Shown: positions 8,586 to 17,538, numbered from the stretch's first letter. The stretch: 64,000 nucleotides of DNA from Bernardetia sp963719525 (GCA_963719525.1 CAVRCG010000001.1:682001-746000); one strand, 5' to 3'. The notes: generated by a model from the sequence alone, not told the origin. Numbers and translations are program-made.

Positions 8586-10100
8586 TTAAATCCATTTTAC
8601 CGTAAAATCAATAAGTGATTGAACTTCTGATTTGTAAGGAGGATACATTAGTTGAGGTGCGCTAAAACGAGTAGGTTGTTCCAAAACAGCACGCTCATTT
8701 GAGAACGTTTTGAAACCAAAAATACCGTGTGCTTTTCCAATTCCACTATGATTAACACCACCAAAAGGCAAATGATGTTGGAAATAATGAATAACTGTAT
8801 CATTGACACAAACTCCACCCGAAGAAGTAGAAGAAAGTACGTTTTCAATAGTTTCACGCTCTTGTGAGAAAAGATACAACGCTAAAGGCTTATCTTTTTT
8901 ATTGATTAAATCCAACGCATCATTCAAATATTTATAGCGAATAACGGGCAAAATACGACCAAAAATTTCGTGTTGCATCACTTCCGAATCCAATGGAACT
9001 TCCGACATAATTGTTGGCGCAATATAACGCTGTTCGGCTACAACTGTTCCTCCTGTATGAATAACTGCACCTTGTCCTTTTGCTTTTCCGATAAGTTGAA
9101 CAAGTTTTTCGTACTGTTTTTCGTTGATAATACGGGCATAATCTGGAGAATCCAAACGCTCTCCTGAAGAATTTCCATAAAACTCACTCAAATATTTGAG
9201 CATCTGTTGGATAAGTTCGTGTTCAATATCTTCATGAACCAAAACATAATCTGGAGCAATACAAGTTTGTCCTGCATTAAGAAATTTTCCCCAAACGATT
9301 TTTTTGGCTGCTTCTTTTATATTTGAAGTTTCGTCGACGATAACTGGCGATTTTCCACCTAATTCTAGCGTTACAGAAGTCAAATTTTCGGCTGCTGCTT
9401 TCATTATTTGTTTTCCTGTTGCTGTACTTCCTGTAAAGAAAATATGGTCAAACGGTTTTGAAGTTAAGTATTTTGATACTTCTACTTCGCCTTCTACAAA
9501 AGCCACTTCATTTTCTGGAAAAACTTCTTTGATAAGCTGCGCCATAACTGCATTGGTATTTGGCGTATCTTCGGAAGGCTTCAAAATAGCACAATTTCCT
9601 GCTGCAATGGCTGAAACAAGAGGAACTAAAATAAGATTGACTGGATAATTCCAAGGTGCAATAATCAAACAAACACCCTTTGGCTCGTAACGAATATAAG
9701 ATTTTGAACCTATCAAAGCTAATGGTGCGCTTACAGATTCGTCTTTCATCCATTTTTCCAAATTCGAAATGGCGTGTTTTATTTCGTTTGAAGTTGGATA
9801 AATTTCTGATAAATCAGTTTCTGCTTCTGGCTTACCAAAATCTTCTCGTAATGTATTATGAAAAGCTGCACGATAATTAAATAATGCTTCTTGCAGACGT
9901 TTTAGTTTTTCAATACGTTCTTTTGTTGTCGTTTTTGCGACTGCCCAACGGTTGTTTTGTTGCGCCTCAAAGATCTGGTCTATGTTTGCTTTAAAATCTT
10001 CTTTTTTGTTGTCTTTTGAGTTATCTTTTTCTTTTGAATCAGAACCTGAATTTGAGTTTTGACCTGCAAAAGAAACGGAATCGGCTTGAATTTCGCTCAT
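8586..10100 (-). CDS. Aldehyde dehydrogenase, class 3 type
   Basis: A 504-residue NAD(P)-dependent aldehyde dehydrogenase, oxidising aldehydes to acids. The class 3 core is clear: LIIAPWNYPVNLILVPLVSA, the nucleotide-binding turn FTGSTATGKQ, the general-base segment ELGGKSPVIVD and the catalytic Cys in NAGQTCIAPDYV. The end PFGGVNHSGIGKAHG is also typical. The first 40 residues are a Ser/Asp/Lys-rich extension (SGSDSKEKDNSKDNKKEDF) not found in the family core, so the true start could be internal. The substrate is unknown; class 3 enzymes usually act on medium and long-chain aldehydes, perhaps from lipid turnover. Confidence 0.93.
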   Translation of the reverse strand: MSEIQADSVSFAGQNSNSGSDSKEKDNSKDNKKEDFKANIDQIFEAQQNNRWAVAKTTTKERIEKLKRLQEALFNYRAAFHNTLREDFGKPEAETDLSEIYPTSNEIKHAISNLEKWMKDESVSAPLALIGSKSYIRYEPKGVCLIIAPWNYPVNLILVPLVSAIAAGNCAILKPSEDTPNTNAVMAQLIKEVFPENEVAFVEGEVEVSKYLTSKPFDHIFFTGSTATGKQIMKAAAENLTSVTLELGGKSPVIVDETSNIKEAAKKIVWGKFLNAGQTCIAPDYVLVHEDIEHELIQQMLKYLSEFYGNSSGERLDSPDYARIINEKQYEKLVQLIGKAKGQGAVIHTGGTVVAEQRYIAPTIMSEVPLDSEVMQHEIFGRILPVIRYKYLNDALDLINKKDKPLALYLFSQERETIENVLSSTSSGGVCVNDTVIHYFQHHLPFGGVNHSGIGKAHGIFGFKTFSNERAVLEQPTRFSAPQLMYPPYKSEVQSLIDFTVKWI

Positions 10101-10126
10101 AATTTTTTAAAATTGTAAGAATTTCC

Positions 10127-10160
10127 AAACCCTAAGGGTTTTTAGAAACCCTTAGGGTTT
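10127..10160. terminator. 15-bp perfect inverted repeat between divergent genes
   Basis: AAACCCTAAGGGTTT at 10127-10141 and AAACCCTTAGGGTTT at 10146-10160 are exact reverse complements around a 4-base loop. The pair sits between the divergent aldehyde dehydrogenase and esterase starts, so a plain terminator role is odd. It could be an operator or a dispersed repeat. Confidence 0.55.
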
Positions 10161-10175
10161 ATTACTTAATTATCT

Positions 10176-11012
10176 ATGAAAAATAAAATATATTCTTTTC
10201 GTGCTTCTGTGTGTCTTTTTTTGTGTTTGTTTGGGCTTAATTTAGTGTGTCCAGTTTTGGCACAACAAACAGAACCTCAACTACTAAGATACGAACTTTT
10301 CGAACATAAGTTGTTCGTCGTGCATAATAATTCTACAAATAAAACGGATTCAATGGCGTATCGTTTGCTTTTTCCCAAAAATTATGATAAAAATAATACA
10401 AGTAAAGTGTATCCTTTAGTTTTGTTTCTTCACGGTGCAGGCGAACGTGGCGATAGTTCCAAGACCGTAAAACATATTGGAGCGTGGGCATTGCAGGAAA
10501 AAAACAGAGAAAATTATGAATGTTTTGTGCTTGTACCTCAATGCGAAAAAAACAATAAATGGGTAGAAGTAGATTGGGCAGCCGATTCTCACCATCAGCC
10601 AAAAGAAATGAGCAAGTATATGAATTTGACAGTTGAACTTTTAGAAGAATTAGAAAAAGAATTACCGATAGATTCAACCAAAATTTATCTCACAGGATTA
10701 TCAATGGGAGGTTATGGAACGTGGGATTTGGCTTCTCGTTTTCCTAAAAAGTTTGCTGCAAGTGTTCCTATTTGTGGAGGTGGAGATGAAGTAACAGCCA
10801 ATTCTTTACAATCTATGCCGATTTGGGTTTTTCATGGCGCATTAGATACAACCGTAAAGCCACAACGCAGCCGAAATATGGTAGAAGCCGTAAAAAAGAC
10901 AGGAAATAAGGACATTCATTATACAGAATATCCAAAAGTAAGACATGGAAGCTGGAAACCTGCTTATGAAGAAGAGAATATGTGGAAGTGGCTTTTTAAT
11001 AAGAGTTTGTAA
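10176..11012 (+). CDS. Secreted alpha/beta-hydrolase, esterase/peptidase type
   Basis: A 278-residue exported hydrolase. A Sec signal peptide covers residues 1-30 (cleavage after VLAQ). The body shows the alpha/beta-hydrolase oxyanion segment FLHGAGERGDS, the nucleophile elbow GLSMGGYG, an acidic position in HGALDTTV and the catalytic His in VRHGSW. This is the arrangement of the dienelactone-hydrolase/predicted phospholipase-carboxylesterase group common in Bacteroidota. The substrate is unknown. The next gene starts 31 bp later and also encodes an exported protein. Confidence 0.85.
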   Translation: MKNKIYSFRASVCLFLCLFGLNLVCPVLAQQTEPQLLRYELFEHKLFVVHNNSTNKTDSMAYRLLFPKNYDKNNTSKVYPLVLFLHGAGERGDSSKTVKHIGAWALQEKNRENYECFVLVPQCEKNNKWVEVDWAADSHHQPKEMSKYMNLTVELLEELEKELPIDSTKIYLTGLSMGGYGTWDLASRFPKKFAASVPICGGGDEVTANSLQSMPIWVFHGALDTTVKPQRSRNMVEAVKKTGNKDIHYTEYPKVRHGSWKPAYEEENMWKWLFNKSL

Positions 11013-11043
11013 ATTTATTATTTCAAAAATTAACCTTTAATCT

Positions 11044-11406
11044 ATGCGTATATTATTAGCTTCTTTGCTCTTATTTTTGTCAATATCTTTTGTTTCTGCT
11101 CAAAAAATTACTGTAAAAGCAGAAATTGTAGAAATGTCTAAATATGAAATTATGAGTTGTGGATTTCTTACTATTTATGAAACCTATAAGTTTGAATTGA
11201 TTAATCAGAATGATAGTATTGAGCAAATATTTTTAGGTGTAGTAATGTGTCCAGATTTTAAAGGAGATAATTTTTTTGGAGTTGGAAAAATATATAAAAT
11301 AGAACTAAAAAAGTGTTTTGAAGGCGATGAGTGTTATGTAGATGAGCGATATGAAAACTCTAAACTTCCGATTTATACTATTGAAGAAATAACTATTTTA
11401 GATTAA
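11044..11406 (+). CDS. Small secreted protein of unknown function
   Basis: 120 residues with a clear signal peptide (MRILLASLLLFLSISFVSAQ). The mature part is about 100 residues with three or four Cys and no recognised domain. It lies 31 bp after the esterase gene and overlaps the convergent TPR gene by 4 bp. Function not recognised. Confidence 0.7.
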   Translation: MRILLASLLLFLSISFVSAQKITVKAEIVEMSKYEIMSCGFLTIYETYKFELINQNDSIEQIFLGVVMCPDFKGDNFFGVGKIYKIELKKCFEGDECYVDERYENSKLPIYTIEEITILD

Positions 11407-11900
11407 AACGCAGCACATTTTTGTTTGCGTTTTTCTTTTTCCTCGTCGTCTTCTTTATATCCATATTCTATTGCAAGTTTCCAATCTTTGCAGGCTGCTT
11501 CTGTTTTTCCTTGTTCGTCATAAATTGAACCTCGTTTGTAAATGGCTTTATTATACTTTTCATCTAATTGCAAAATTTCTTCTATTGTTTGTAGTGCTTC
11601 TTCATAGCGTTTTAAACCAGATAAGGCATATACTTTTCCGTAAAGAGAACTCTTTTCTTCATAATTCTCTTTTACACACTCTTCAAAATCTGCTAGAGAA
11701 AGTTCGTATTTTTTAGAAGCTGCACGAATTGAGCCTCTTTGATAATATACTTTTTCACTTTTTAGAAATGAGTAATGAAAGAGAATAGATATAAATTTGA
11801 AAGCCATCGGAAACATGATAGTAAGCATAGAAAATATTTGTTTTAGTATTATTTTCACAATAAAGAATCCTTTTATGTTTTCTTTACCTTTTTTATTCAT
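11403..11900 (-). CDS. TPR protein with N-terminal membrane segment
   Basis: 165 residues: one hydrophobic stretch at about 12-45 (IFSMLTIMFPMAFKFISILF), then two or three tetratricopeptide-like helices (YQRGSIRAASKKYELSLADF, YKRGSIYDEQGKTEAACKDW). The ACKDWK motif recurs in the 321-aa protein at 14273, suggesting they are related by duplication. The start codon lies one base from the left end of the insertion sequence, so its original upstream region has been displaced. Confidence 0.75.
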   Translation of the reverse strand: MNKKGKENIKGFFIVKIILKQIFSMLTIMFPMAFKFISILFHYSFLKSEKVYYQRGSIRAASKKYELSLADFEECVKENYEEKSSLYGKVYALSGLKRYEEALQTIEEILQLDEKYNKAIYKRGSIYDEQGKTEAACKDWKLAIEYGYKEDDEEKEKRKQKCAAF

Positions 11901-11901
11901 T

Positions 11902-12962
11902 AGACATTATATTGTAATAATTTATTAACTTTGCAAGTTACTCAAAATTTTCAAAAAAGTGATGAATTACGAAAAACTACGTTTAGATAATAAACAATTT
12001 CAAGCTTTGACTAGCTTCAATGTCGAAGAGTTTGACAACTTATTGTTGTACTTTTCGAAGGGTTGGCAGGAGCATAATACAACTTATTTGTATAATGGTT
12101 CTTACCGTTCTAACAAAGCAAGTACATCTGGTCGTGGTAAGCTTCCTACTGTAGCTCATAAATTATTTTTTATATTGTATTATTATAAAAATAATCCTAT
12201 TCAAGAAGCTCTAGCTGCTAGTTTTGACATGAAACAATCTCAAGCTAATTTATGGGTGCAAAAAATAGAAGTTGTTTTATCTAAAACTTTAAAAGAAAGT
12301 GGTTTTACACCTATTCGCAATGTTGACGTTTTACATGACTATTTAGAAAAACATCAAGAAGAAGAACATCTTTTGTTAGATGCTACTGAACGTGAAATAC
12401 CTCGTTCTTTAGACTATGAAGAACAAAAAAGTCATTATAGTGGAAAAAAAAAGGACATTCAGTAAAAAATAACCTTCTTAGTAATTTTGAAGGTAAAATT
12501 ATATATTTAAGTGAAACCTATCAAGGAAGTAAACATGATAAGGGTATTTGTAATGAAGTTCCTTTTCAGTTTCCTGAATTAGAAGATGGACAGCTACGTT
12601 TCCTTTGGCAAGATACTGGTTACCAAGGACATCAAGTAGAAGGAGCAGTAGTTCTACAACCTATTAAGAAAAAGAAGAACATAGACTTAACTGAAAAAGA
12701 AAAAAAGTACAATAAAAGTATCAGTCAATTTAGAGTATATGTAGAACATAGTATAGGAGCAGTAAAACGACTTAGAGTGGTTAAAGAATGCTTTAGAAAT
12801 TGGAAAGAAGGAGCTAGAGATAAGGTAATGGAAACAGCTTGTGCCCTACATAATTTTAGGATTAATCTAAGATGTAAAAAAAACAAACCTGTTTTTGTAT
12901 CAAAAATTTAAAAAATGTTAAAATAGCTTTAAGCATAAAAAAAATTCTAAAATATAATGTCT
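11902..12962 (+). mobile_element. Complete IS5-family insertion sequence (1061 bp)
   Basis: Terminal inverted repeats AGACATTATATT (11902-11913) and AATATAATGTCT (12951-12962) match perfectly over 12 bp. Both outer sides carry ATT (11899-11901 and 12963-12965), which fits a 3-bp target duplication. One DDE transposase in two frames fills the interior. Intact ends and target repeats point to a recent insertion. It sits inside the leftward TPR/membrane gene cluster, right at the start of the TPR gene. Confidence 0.85.
11959..12911 (+). CDS. IS5-family transposase made by -1 frameshift
   Basis: The first frame (168 codons, ending 12465) has the helical N-terminal domain and the first catalytic Asp in LLLDATERE. 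The second frame supplies DTGYQGH and VEHSIGAVKRLRV, with the other Asp and the Glu of the DDE triad. They join at the A9 run 12444-12452, where the zero frame reads GGA AAA AAA AAG and the -1 frame continues KKKGHSVKNN. The heptamer A AAA AAG is a classic -1 slippery site. The fused product is about 317 residues, normal for the family. Without slippage only an inactive N-terminal fragment is made. Confidence 0.85.
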
Positions 12963-12993
12963 ATTCTGTTGGCTATTTTTTTACCAATTTTAT

Positions 12994-13428
12994 CTAGCTT
13001 TCCTTACCTTCTTTAAGTGTTATTTTTAATTTCTTATCTCTTTCATTCAATAACTCTAATGCTTCTGTTAGATGATTTTCAATTTTCTCTAACTCTGATT
13101 TGAAATTCTCTCTTTCACTTTTTGAAGAATTATAATAGATACTATAAAAGTTTCTTGAAAAAACATATTTCTTCAAAGCAACTGCACGTCCTTTTTCAAG
13201 ATGATTTTTGAGCAAATTATAAGCAATTTTTGGTTTAAAATAAGAAAAAAACCTTGCAGCATTAATTCTGAAATTACAAATCAGCCATAAAAATATAAGT
13301 CCACCAACAGCACTAAAGAAAACAGGAAATTCTACAACAACTTGATAGGCTTTGTACGCAAAAAAACAGAGTACACCCAGTCCAATTATTCCTCCAATAA
13401 TCTCTAAAATTTCTTGATGTCGTTTCAT
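12994..13428 (-). CDS. Membrane-anchored helical protein
   Basis: 144 residues with two hydrophobic helices at about 10-30 and 37-52 (FFSAVGGLIFLWLICNFRI), then a charged region of helices (LEKIENHLTEALELLNERDK). It overlaps the preceding gene (13425-13694) by 4 bp, so the two are translationally coupled. Its architecture resembles the N-terminal half of the 321-aa protein at 14273, including a YKP/FKP segment after the second helix. Function not recognised. Confidence 0.65.
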   Translation of the reverse strand: MKRHQEILEIIGGIIGLGVLCFFAYKAYQVVVEFPVFFSAVGGLIFLWLICNFRINAARFFSYFKPKIAYNLLKNHLEKGRAVALKKYVFSRNFYSIYYNSSKSERENFKSELEKIENHLTEALELLNERDKKLKITLKEGKES

Positions 13429-13694
13429 AAATTTTTTAGTGAGAAATAATTTTTCATAGAACTTATAATATTTTCAAACTCTCCTTTATCAAAATCATTT
13501 TTATAATATCTTTCTACTACTTTGATTCTTAGTTCTAATTCAGATAAATTAGAGTATTGCTGTTTGATGCTACTTTCTACAATAGTTCTGCCCATGTTTA
13601 TCATTTCTGCTCCAATCATGAATCTTTCCATGGGAGTTTTTGAAAAAAAAATATTTCTTTGTATCTGTTTTATTTCTTCTGTTGTATCGTCCAT
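13425..13694 (-). CDS. Small helical partner of a nucleotidyltransferase (89 aa)
   Basis: The segment TPMERFMIGAEMINMGRTIV followed by LSELELRIKVVERYYKNDFD matches a short protein family that often neighbours predicted nucleotidyltransferases, an association recalled from other genomes. Here the nucleotidyltransferase gene lies immediately upstream (stop at 13696, start at 13694). A toxin-antitoxin role is possible but unproven. No catalytic motif is visible. Confidence 0.65.
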   Translation of the reverse strand: MDDTTEEIKQIQRNIFFSKTPMERFMIGAEMINMGRTIVESSIKQQYSNLSELELRIKVVERYYKNDFDKGEFENIISSMKNYFSLKNL

Positions 13695-13695
13695 T

Positions 13696-14223
13696 TTATA
13701 GTAGATTAAAAGTATTCAAATTCAGTTTATTACACCATTCTTTTATATACGTTATATCTGATTGAGGGTTTGCAAGTAGATTTTTTATGTCATTTATTTG
13801 CTTATCACTTTGTAAAACTTGAATCCAGTCTAATTTAGAAATTATCAAATCTTCTATTGAAACTGTCCAGACATCAAATGCTCCAAAGTTAGTTCTGATT
13901 TTACGTTCAAATTCGTGTTTTCTATATTCTGTATCTTTTCTTAAAATGAAATCCACTTTTAAACCTGTTTGGTGGTCGATAACATTAAACATTCCTAATC
14001 GTTTTGTTTCCTCTCTTACTGTATTTTCATTCAAATAATAATTTGTATTAAATATAGATAAAAACTCATTCAAATTTTCTTGTTTTAATGCGATAATAAT
14101 ATCTATATCCATTGTCATACGAGGAATTGTATAATTATTTAGAGCAATACTTCCTGAAAGCATATACTGAATTTCTTTATCTTCAAGGGATTGAGTAATC
14201 CTTTCTAAAAGTTCTAAAATCAT
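13696..14223 (-). CDS. Nucleotidyltransferase-fold protein
   Basis: The ATG at 14223 (MILELLERITQSLEDKEIQY) is chosen because the longer frame would overlap the upstream gene and adds an unrelated hydrophobic leader. The product is 175 residues. LSGSIALNNYTIPRMTMDID is the nucleotidyltransferase GS..DxD signature, with a third acidic position in KVDFILRK, and VSIEDLIISKLDW is the usual C-terminal motif of COG4914/AbiEii-like proteins. Such enzymes transfer nucleotides to tRNA or protein targets in several toxin-antitoxin systems; the target here is unknown. The 89-aa partner follows directly. Confidence 0.8.
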   Translation of the reverse strand: MILELLERITQSLEDKEIQYMLSGSIALNNYTIPRMTMDIDIIIALKQENLNEFLSIFNTNYYLNENTVREETKRLGMFNVIDHQTGLKVDFILRKDTEYRKHEFERKIRTNFGAFDVWTVSIEDLIISKLDWIQVLQSDKQINDIKNLLANPQSDITYIKEWCNKLNLNTFNLL

Positions 14224-14272
14224 AGTTGTATTTTTTTGTGGATATTTGAATAAGATAAAACAGAGCAAAAAT

Positions 14273-15238
14273 CTACTCCCTACAATTCTCATTATACATT
14301 TTCTGACTAAATTCTACATCTCCTAGTTCTATTCCTCTTTTCCAATCTTTGCAGGCTAAATCAGCTTCTCCTAGTTTGTGATAAGCACAGCCACGAACGT
14401 ATAAAAACCTGTAATAATTTTTTTCGTCTTCCTTTACAAGTTTCAATGCTTCATTACAATTATCAATTACTGCATGATAATATTTGTCATTATCAAACTC
14501 AACAAGTAATTTAGATTCTACACATAATAAATCTATGCTTTTTGAAAAAGTATTTCTATGTTTAGCATAAGGCAAGTCTTTATAATCGTTTTCTTTGCCT
14601 ATGTTTTCTTTAAAACAATATTTTTCTACATCAAAATCAGATATGAAAGTATCATTAGGATAGCATATTTTCTTTATTTTTATTAAGTAAGGTAAAACAT
14701 CTTGATGTAGATAAAATGTATCTGTTGTGTCTTGATGTTGTTCTATAAACTCTATAATATAAAGCCATATAGTTTTGAAAAATGCTGAAATTTGATTTTT
14801 CTTATAAAATTCATCTATTTTTCTCTCTCTCTGTGCTTGTTTCTCTTCATCATCATAACCTTTTATAATCGTTTTGTAATAATAAATCTCAGCACTTCTG
14901 TATAGATATTTTTCTGCTAATTCATAATTTTCTAAAACTAGATTTGCTCTTCCAAAAAAATGATTTTTAGTAACTTGATGGCTACCTTTATCCAAATTAT
15001 TTTTTTTAAAGACTAGAAATATAAGAGAAGGTTTATAATTTATAGCAAAGCTCCCAAAAGCAATTCGTCCAAGTGTATCAAGAAACAACAGGAAAATTAT
15101 AATTCCCATTATTCCAGAGAAAATTTTCCCAATAATTTCATACTGAAAATACAAGTAAACACCAATTCCTATAATCGCTAGAACAGAAATAATTATAGAG
15201 ATATTTGGTAATTTTTCATCTTCTGTTTTATCTTTCAT
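14273..15238 (-). CDS. Membrane protein with TPR-like C-terminus
   Basis: 321 residues. Two hydrophobic helices at about 12-30 and 38-60 (IFSGIMGIIIFLLFLDTLGR) are followed by a long helical region. The C-terminus has a TPR-like unit ending YHKLGEADLACKDWKRGIEL, matching the ACKDWK motif of the 165-aa protein at 11403. It lies upstream of the nucleotidyltransferase gene on the same strand. It probably anchors to the membrane and binds a protein partner; no specific function can be given. Confidence 0.7.
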   Translation of the reverse strand: MKDKTEDEKLPNISIIISVLAIIGIGVYLYFQYEIIGKIFSGIMGIIIFLLFLDTLGRIAFGSFAINYKPSLIFLVFKKNNLDKGSHQVTKNHFFGRANLVLENYELAEKYLYRSAEIYYYKTIIKGYDDEEKQAQRERKIDEFYKKNQISAFFKTIWLYIIEFIEQHQDTTDTFYLHQDVLPYLIKIKKICYPNDTFISDFDVEKYCFKENIGKENDYKDLPYAKHRNTFSKSIDLLCVESKLLVEFDNDKYYHAVIDNCNEALKLVKEDEKNYYRFLYVRGCAYHKLGEADLACKDWKRGIELGDVEFSQKMYNENCRE

Positions 15239-15287
15239 TTCAAAAATTAATTAAATAAAAAAATTCCTCATTGCCATTTCCCAATAT

Positions 15288-16193
15288 CTAATCCATAACA
15301 TCCCTAACCTCCCACTTTTTCAATTTAGGATAATATCTCAAAAACTGATTTTCTTTCAATCTTGCCAAAGTATCAGAAGTCGTATAAACGGTAACTTCTC
15401 CTTTTTTCACAAAAACAAATAAACTATCCTGACTAGAAACATCGAAAATAGCATTTTTTGTCTTCACTCTAAAACTTCCTGCATCCAGAATAAAGGAAAT
15501 TAAATTTAGTTTTACGTCCAATTCTGCTAAACCTACAAGTTGAACAGCTCTTTCATCGCTTCTAAATTCGGTCGGAAAAACAAAACGAGAATCGGTTGTA
15601 TAACGAACCGTTGAGCTATCTGAAAGGATTTTGCTTGTCCAACTTTTTGGCTGCCTATTTACATAATCGTTGAGGTATTGCAAACCAATTCCTAAGCCGA
15701 CAGCAAAAACCATTACAAGAGAAAAAGCAAACCACGAATTTTTGGATTTACGTTTTTTTAGTCTTTTCACAAATTCTGATTCTTCAAATTCTTCGTATTC
15801 TCTTCGCTCTGAAAGTGCATTTGCTGATGGAATTGTTCGGTTTTTAGTTGAGTTTTGAGTTATATTTTTCTTTTTAGATTTTTCTGTTTTATCATTTTCT
15901 GCATCTTCAAACCCTAATTTTTGATTGATTTGATTTACTATTTCTTCAAAAGATAAATATGTATGTTCTGTATTATTTTGTGTGAATACATTTGGCTTTT
16001 CTAAATTAGTTCGTTGCCAAATTTCTTCCCACGCTAATATTTTTTGAGAAGATAATTCTATGTTTTCTATATCGCCATCTTGTTCTGCTTCCTCACTTTC
16101 TTCAATTACACGCATCAAAATAGTTCGCTCGTAAGGCGAAATCGTTCCTTGAAGGTGTTTGAGTAATAACTGTTCGCTTTCTGTAACTTTCAT
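15288..16193 (-). CDS. FecR-like single-pass membrane protein (orphan)
   Basis: 301 residues: a cytoplasmic N-terminus with MKVTESEQLLLKHLQGTISP (the usual FecR-type opening), a disordered Lys/Asn-rich stretch, one transmembrane helix at about 150-170 (FSLVMVFAVGLGIGLQYLND), and a periplasmic FecR domain (LAELDVKLNLISFILDAGSF, FVKKGEVTVYTTSD). FecR proteins act as anti-sigma factors for ECF sigma factors, coupled to TonB-dependent receptors. Neither a sigma factor nor a receptor gene is adjacent, so its partner must be elsewhere. Confidence 0.8.
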   Translation of the reverse strand: MKVTESEQLLLKHLQGTISPYERTILMRVIEESEEAEQDGDIENIELSSQKILAWEEIWQRTNLEKPNVFTQNNTEHTYLSFEEIVNQINQKLGFEDAENDKTEKSKKKNITQNSTKNRTIPSANALSERREYEEFEESEFVKRLKKRKSKNSWFAFSLVMVFAVGLGIGLQYLNDYVNRQPKSWTSKILSDSSTVRYTTDSRFVFPTEFRSDERAVQLVGLAELDVKLNLISFILDAGSFRVKTKNAIFDVSSQDSLFVFVKKGEVTVYTTSDTLARLKENQFLRYYPKLKKWEVRDVMD

Positions 16194-16377
16194 TCTTTAG
16201 TTTTAATATGAATACGAAGATAGAAAAAGAAATCTAAAAGATATGAGTTTAATCAACACTAGAATTTTTGTAAGTTTTTATGGCAAAAAAATTGTTAATT
16301 AGCTTTAACATAAAACTACTACGATGAGGGTTTTTGATTTTTCAATTAAACTTTTTATCAAATTACTAATTCTACAA

Positions 16378-17091
16378 ATGACATATTTTAATCTTAACTC
16401 TTTCTCAAAGACCGTTTCAAGCATTTGCATTCTCTTCGGAGTGCTTTCTTTTTATTCTGTTTCGGTTGCACAAGTAACACACAAACAGCTTTCCGAAGAG
16501 GAAGTAAAAACGATTTTTACAGCCGAACAAAAAACAAATTTGGGTATTCATTATCCAATTTTTAGAGTTTATACCTATTCAGATTCTCAAGGCAAATTCT
16601 ATCTAGTTTTGGCAGAAAATCCTGCATCAACAGGAAAAGATGCAAGTAACAAAATTCAGGAAGTCTATGTAAAATACGAAAACGGAAAATATGCAACAGT
16701 CTTTGAAACAAGTGATAATTTAAGAGAAGACCAAGATGAAAGTTCAATTTGGTTTTGGACAAAACACATTGCTTTAGAGGATTACGATGGCGATGGAATA
16801 GGTGACCCAATTGTTGCTTATGGAACTTTTGGACTGAATAATTTTGATGATGGAAGAATAAATTTTATTATTCATTACAAAGGAGAAAAAATAATGATTC
16901 ATCATCAGAATGCCGTTTCAGATTATGAGAGAAACACAAAAATAGATGATGCCTTTTATAAATTACCTTCCAAAATTCAGAATCAAGTAAAAACAATTAT
17001 GTCAGATATGGAGGGGAAAGAACAAGCAATTTTTCCTGCTGGCTGGATAGAAGCAATGGGAAATAAAAAACGTTATATTGATGAGAATTAA
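16378..17091 (+). CDS. Secreted protein with EF-hand-like calcium loop
   Basis: ATG at 16378 gives a normal signal peptide (ICILFGVLSFYSVSVAQ before the mature end); the frame could start at 16324 but that adds an 18-residue hydrophobic leader. The mature protein is about 205 residues and contains DYDGDGIGDPIVAYG, an EF-hand/FG-GAP-type calcium-binding loop. The rest is a beta-rich fold not recognised. It is probably periplasmic or surface exposed. It lies divergent from the FecR-like gene. Confidence 0.75.
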   Translation: MTYFNLNSFSKTVSSICILFGVLSFYSVSVAQVTHKQLSEEEVKTIFTAEQKTNLGIHYPIFRVYTYSDSQGKFYLVLAENPASTGKDASNKIQEVYVKYENGKYATVFETSDNLREDQDESSIWFWTKHIALEDYDGDGIGDPIVAYGTFGLNNFDDGRINFIIHYKGEKIMIHHQNAVSDYERNTKIDDAFYKLPSKIQNQVKTIMSDMEGKEQAIFPAGWIEAMGNKKRYIDEN

Positions 17092-17286
17092 GTAGTAATG
17101 CAAAATTAAATACATGGATTGTTTTGAAATGAATTTTTCGAACACAGAGTTTTAGAGAACACAAAGAATGACAATACAGTTTTAAAACACGCTATTTTTG
17201 TAATTTAGGTTAAATGATTTTGCTCAATTACTTAGAATATTAAATATTCAATTCAATAAATCAAATTGCTACATATTTAAAAAAAA

Positions 17287-17318
17287 GAAAGCAACTAAGT
17301 TTTAGTTGTCTTTTTTTT
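17287..17318 (+). terminator. Rho-independent terminator
   Basis: Stem GCAACTAA/TTAGTTGT followed by a run of eight Ts. It lies about 195 bp after the calcium-loop protein gene and just before the MITE-like element. Confidence 0.7.
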
Positions 17319-17329
17319 GTATTTTAGTT

Positions 17330-17497
17330 CAATATGAGTGACCTTTTCCGATTTCTGCATATAAACTCGTTTTCGACAAAACAATAGTTTGCTTTTTCCA
17401 TAGAATAGGGTTTGCAAACCCTGTTTTATGGAAAAAGACGATTGCACAGAATAAAATTTGGCAACTACTTGTTCATTTAGAAATGTTATTCATATTG
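17330..17497. mobile_element. MITE-like element, copy 1 (168 bp)
   Basis: Ends CAATATGAGTGAC and GTTATTCATATTG are near-perfect inverted repeats of 13 bp (11 of 13 pairs). The interior holds a long hairpin (17392-17437) of the form CTTTTTCCATA...GGGTTTG/CAAACCC...TATGGAAAAAG. A second copy lies at 42346-42514 with the same ends, same hairpin and the same GATTGCACAGAATAAAATTT segment. It encodes no protein. No clear target duplication was found. Confidence 0.8.
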
Positions 17498-17538
17498 CTG
17501 GTCGCTAACTTTATCACTTACAGAAAAACATTATACTT

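Noticed and set aside
12453..12911. Transposase as a broken pseudogene
   Set aside because: The slippery A AAA AAG in the right frame and intact inverted ends fit programmed -1 frameshifting in IS elements better than damage.
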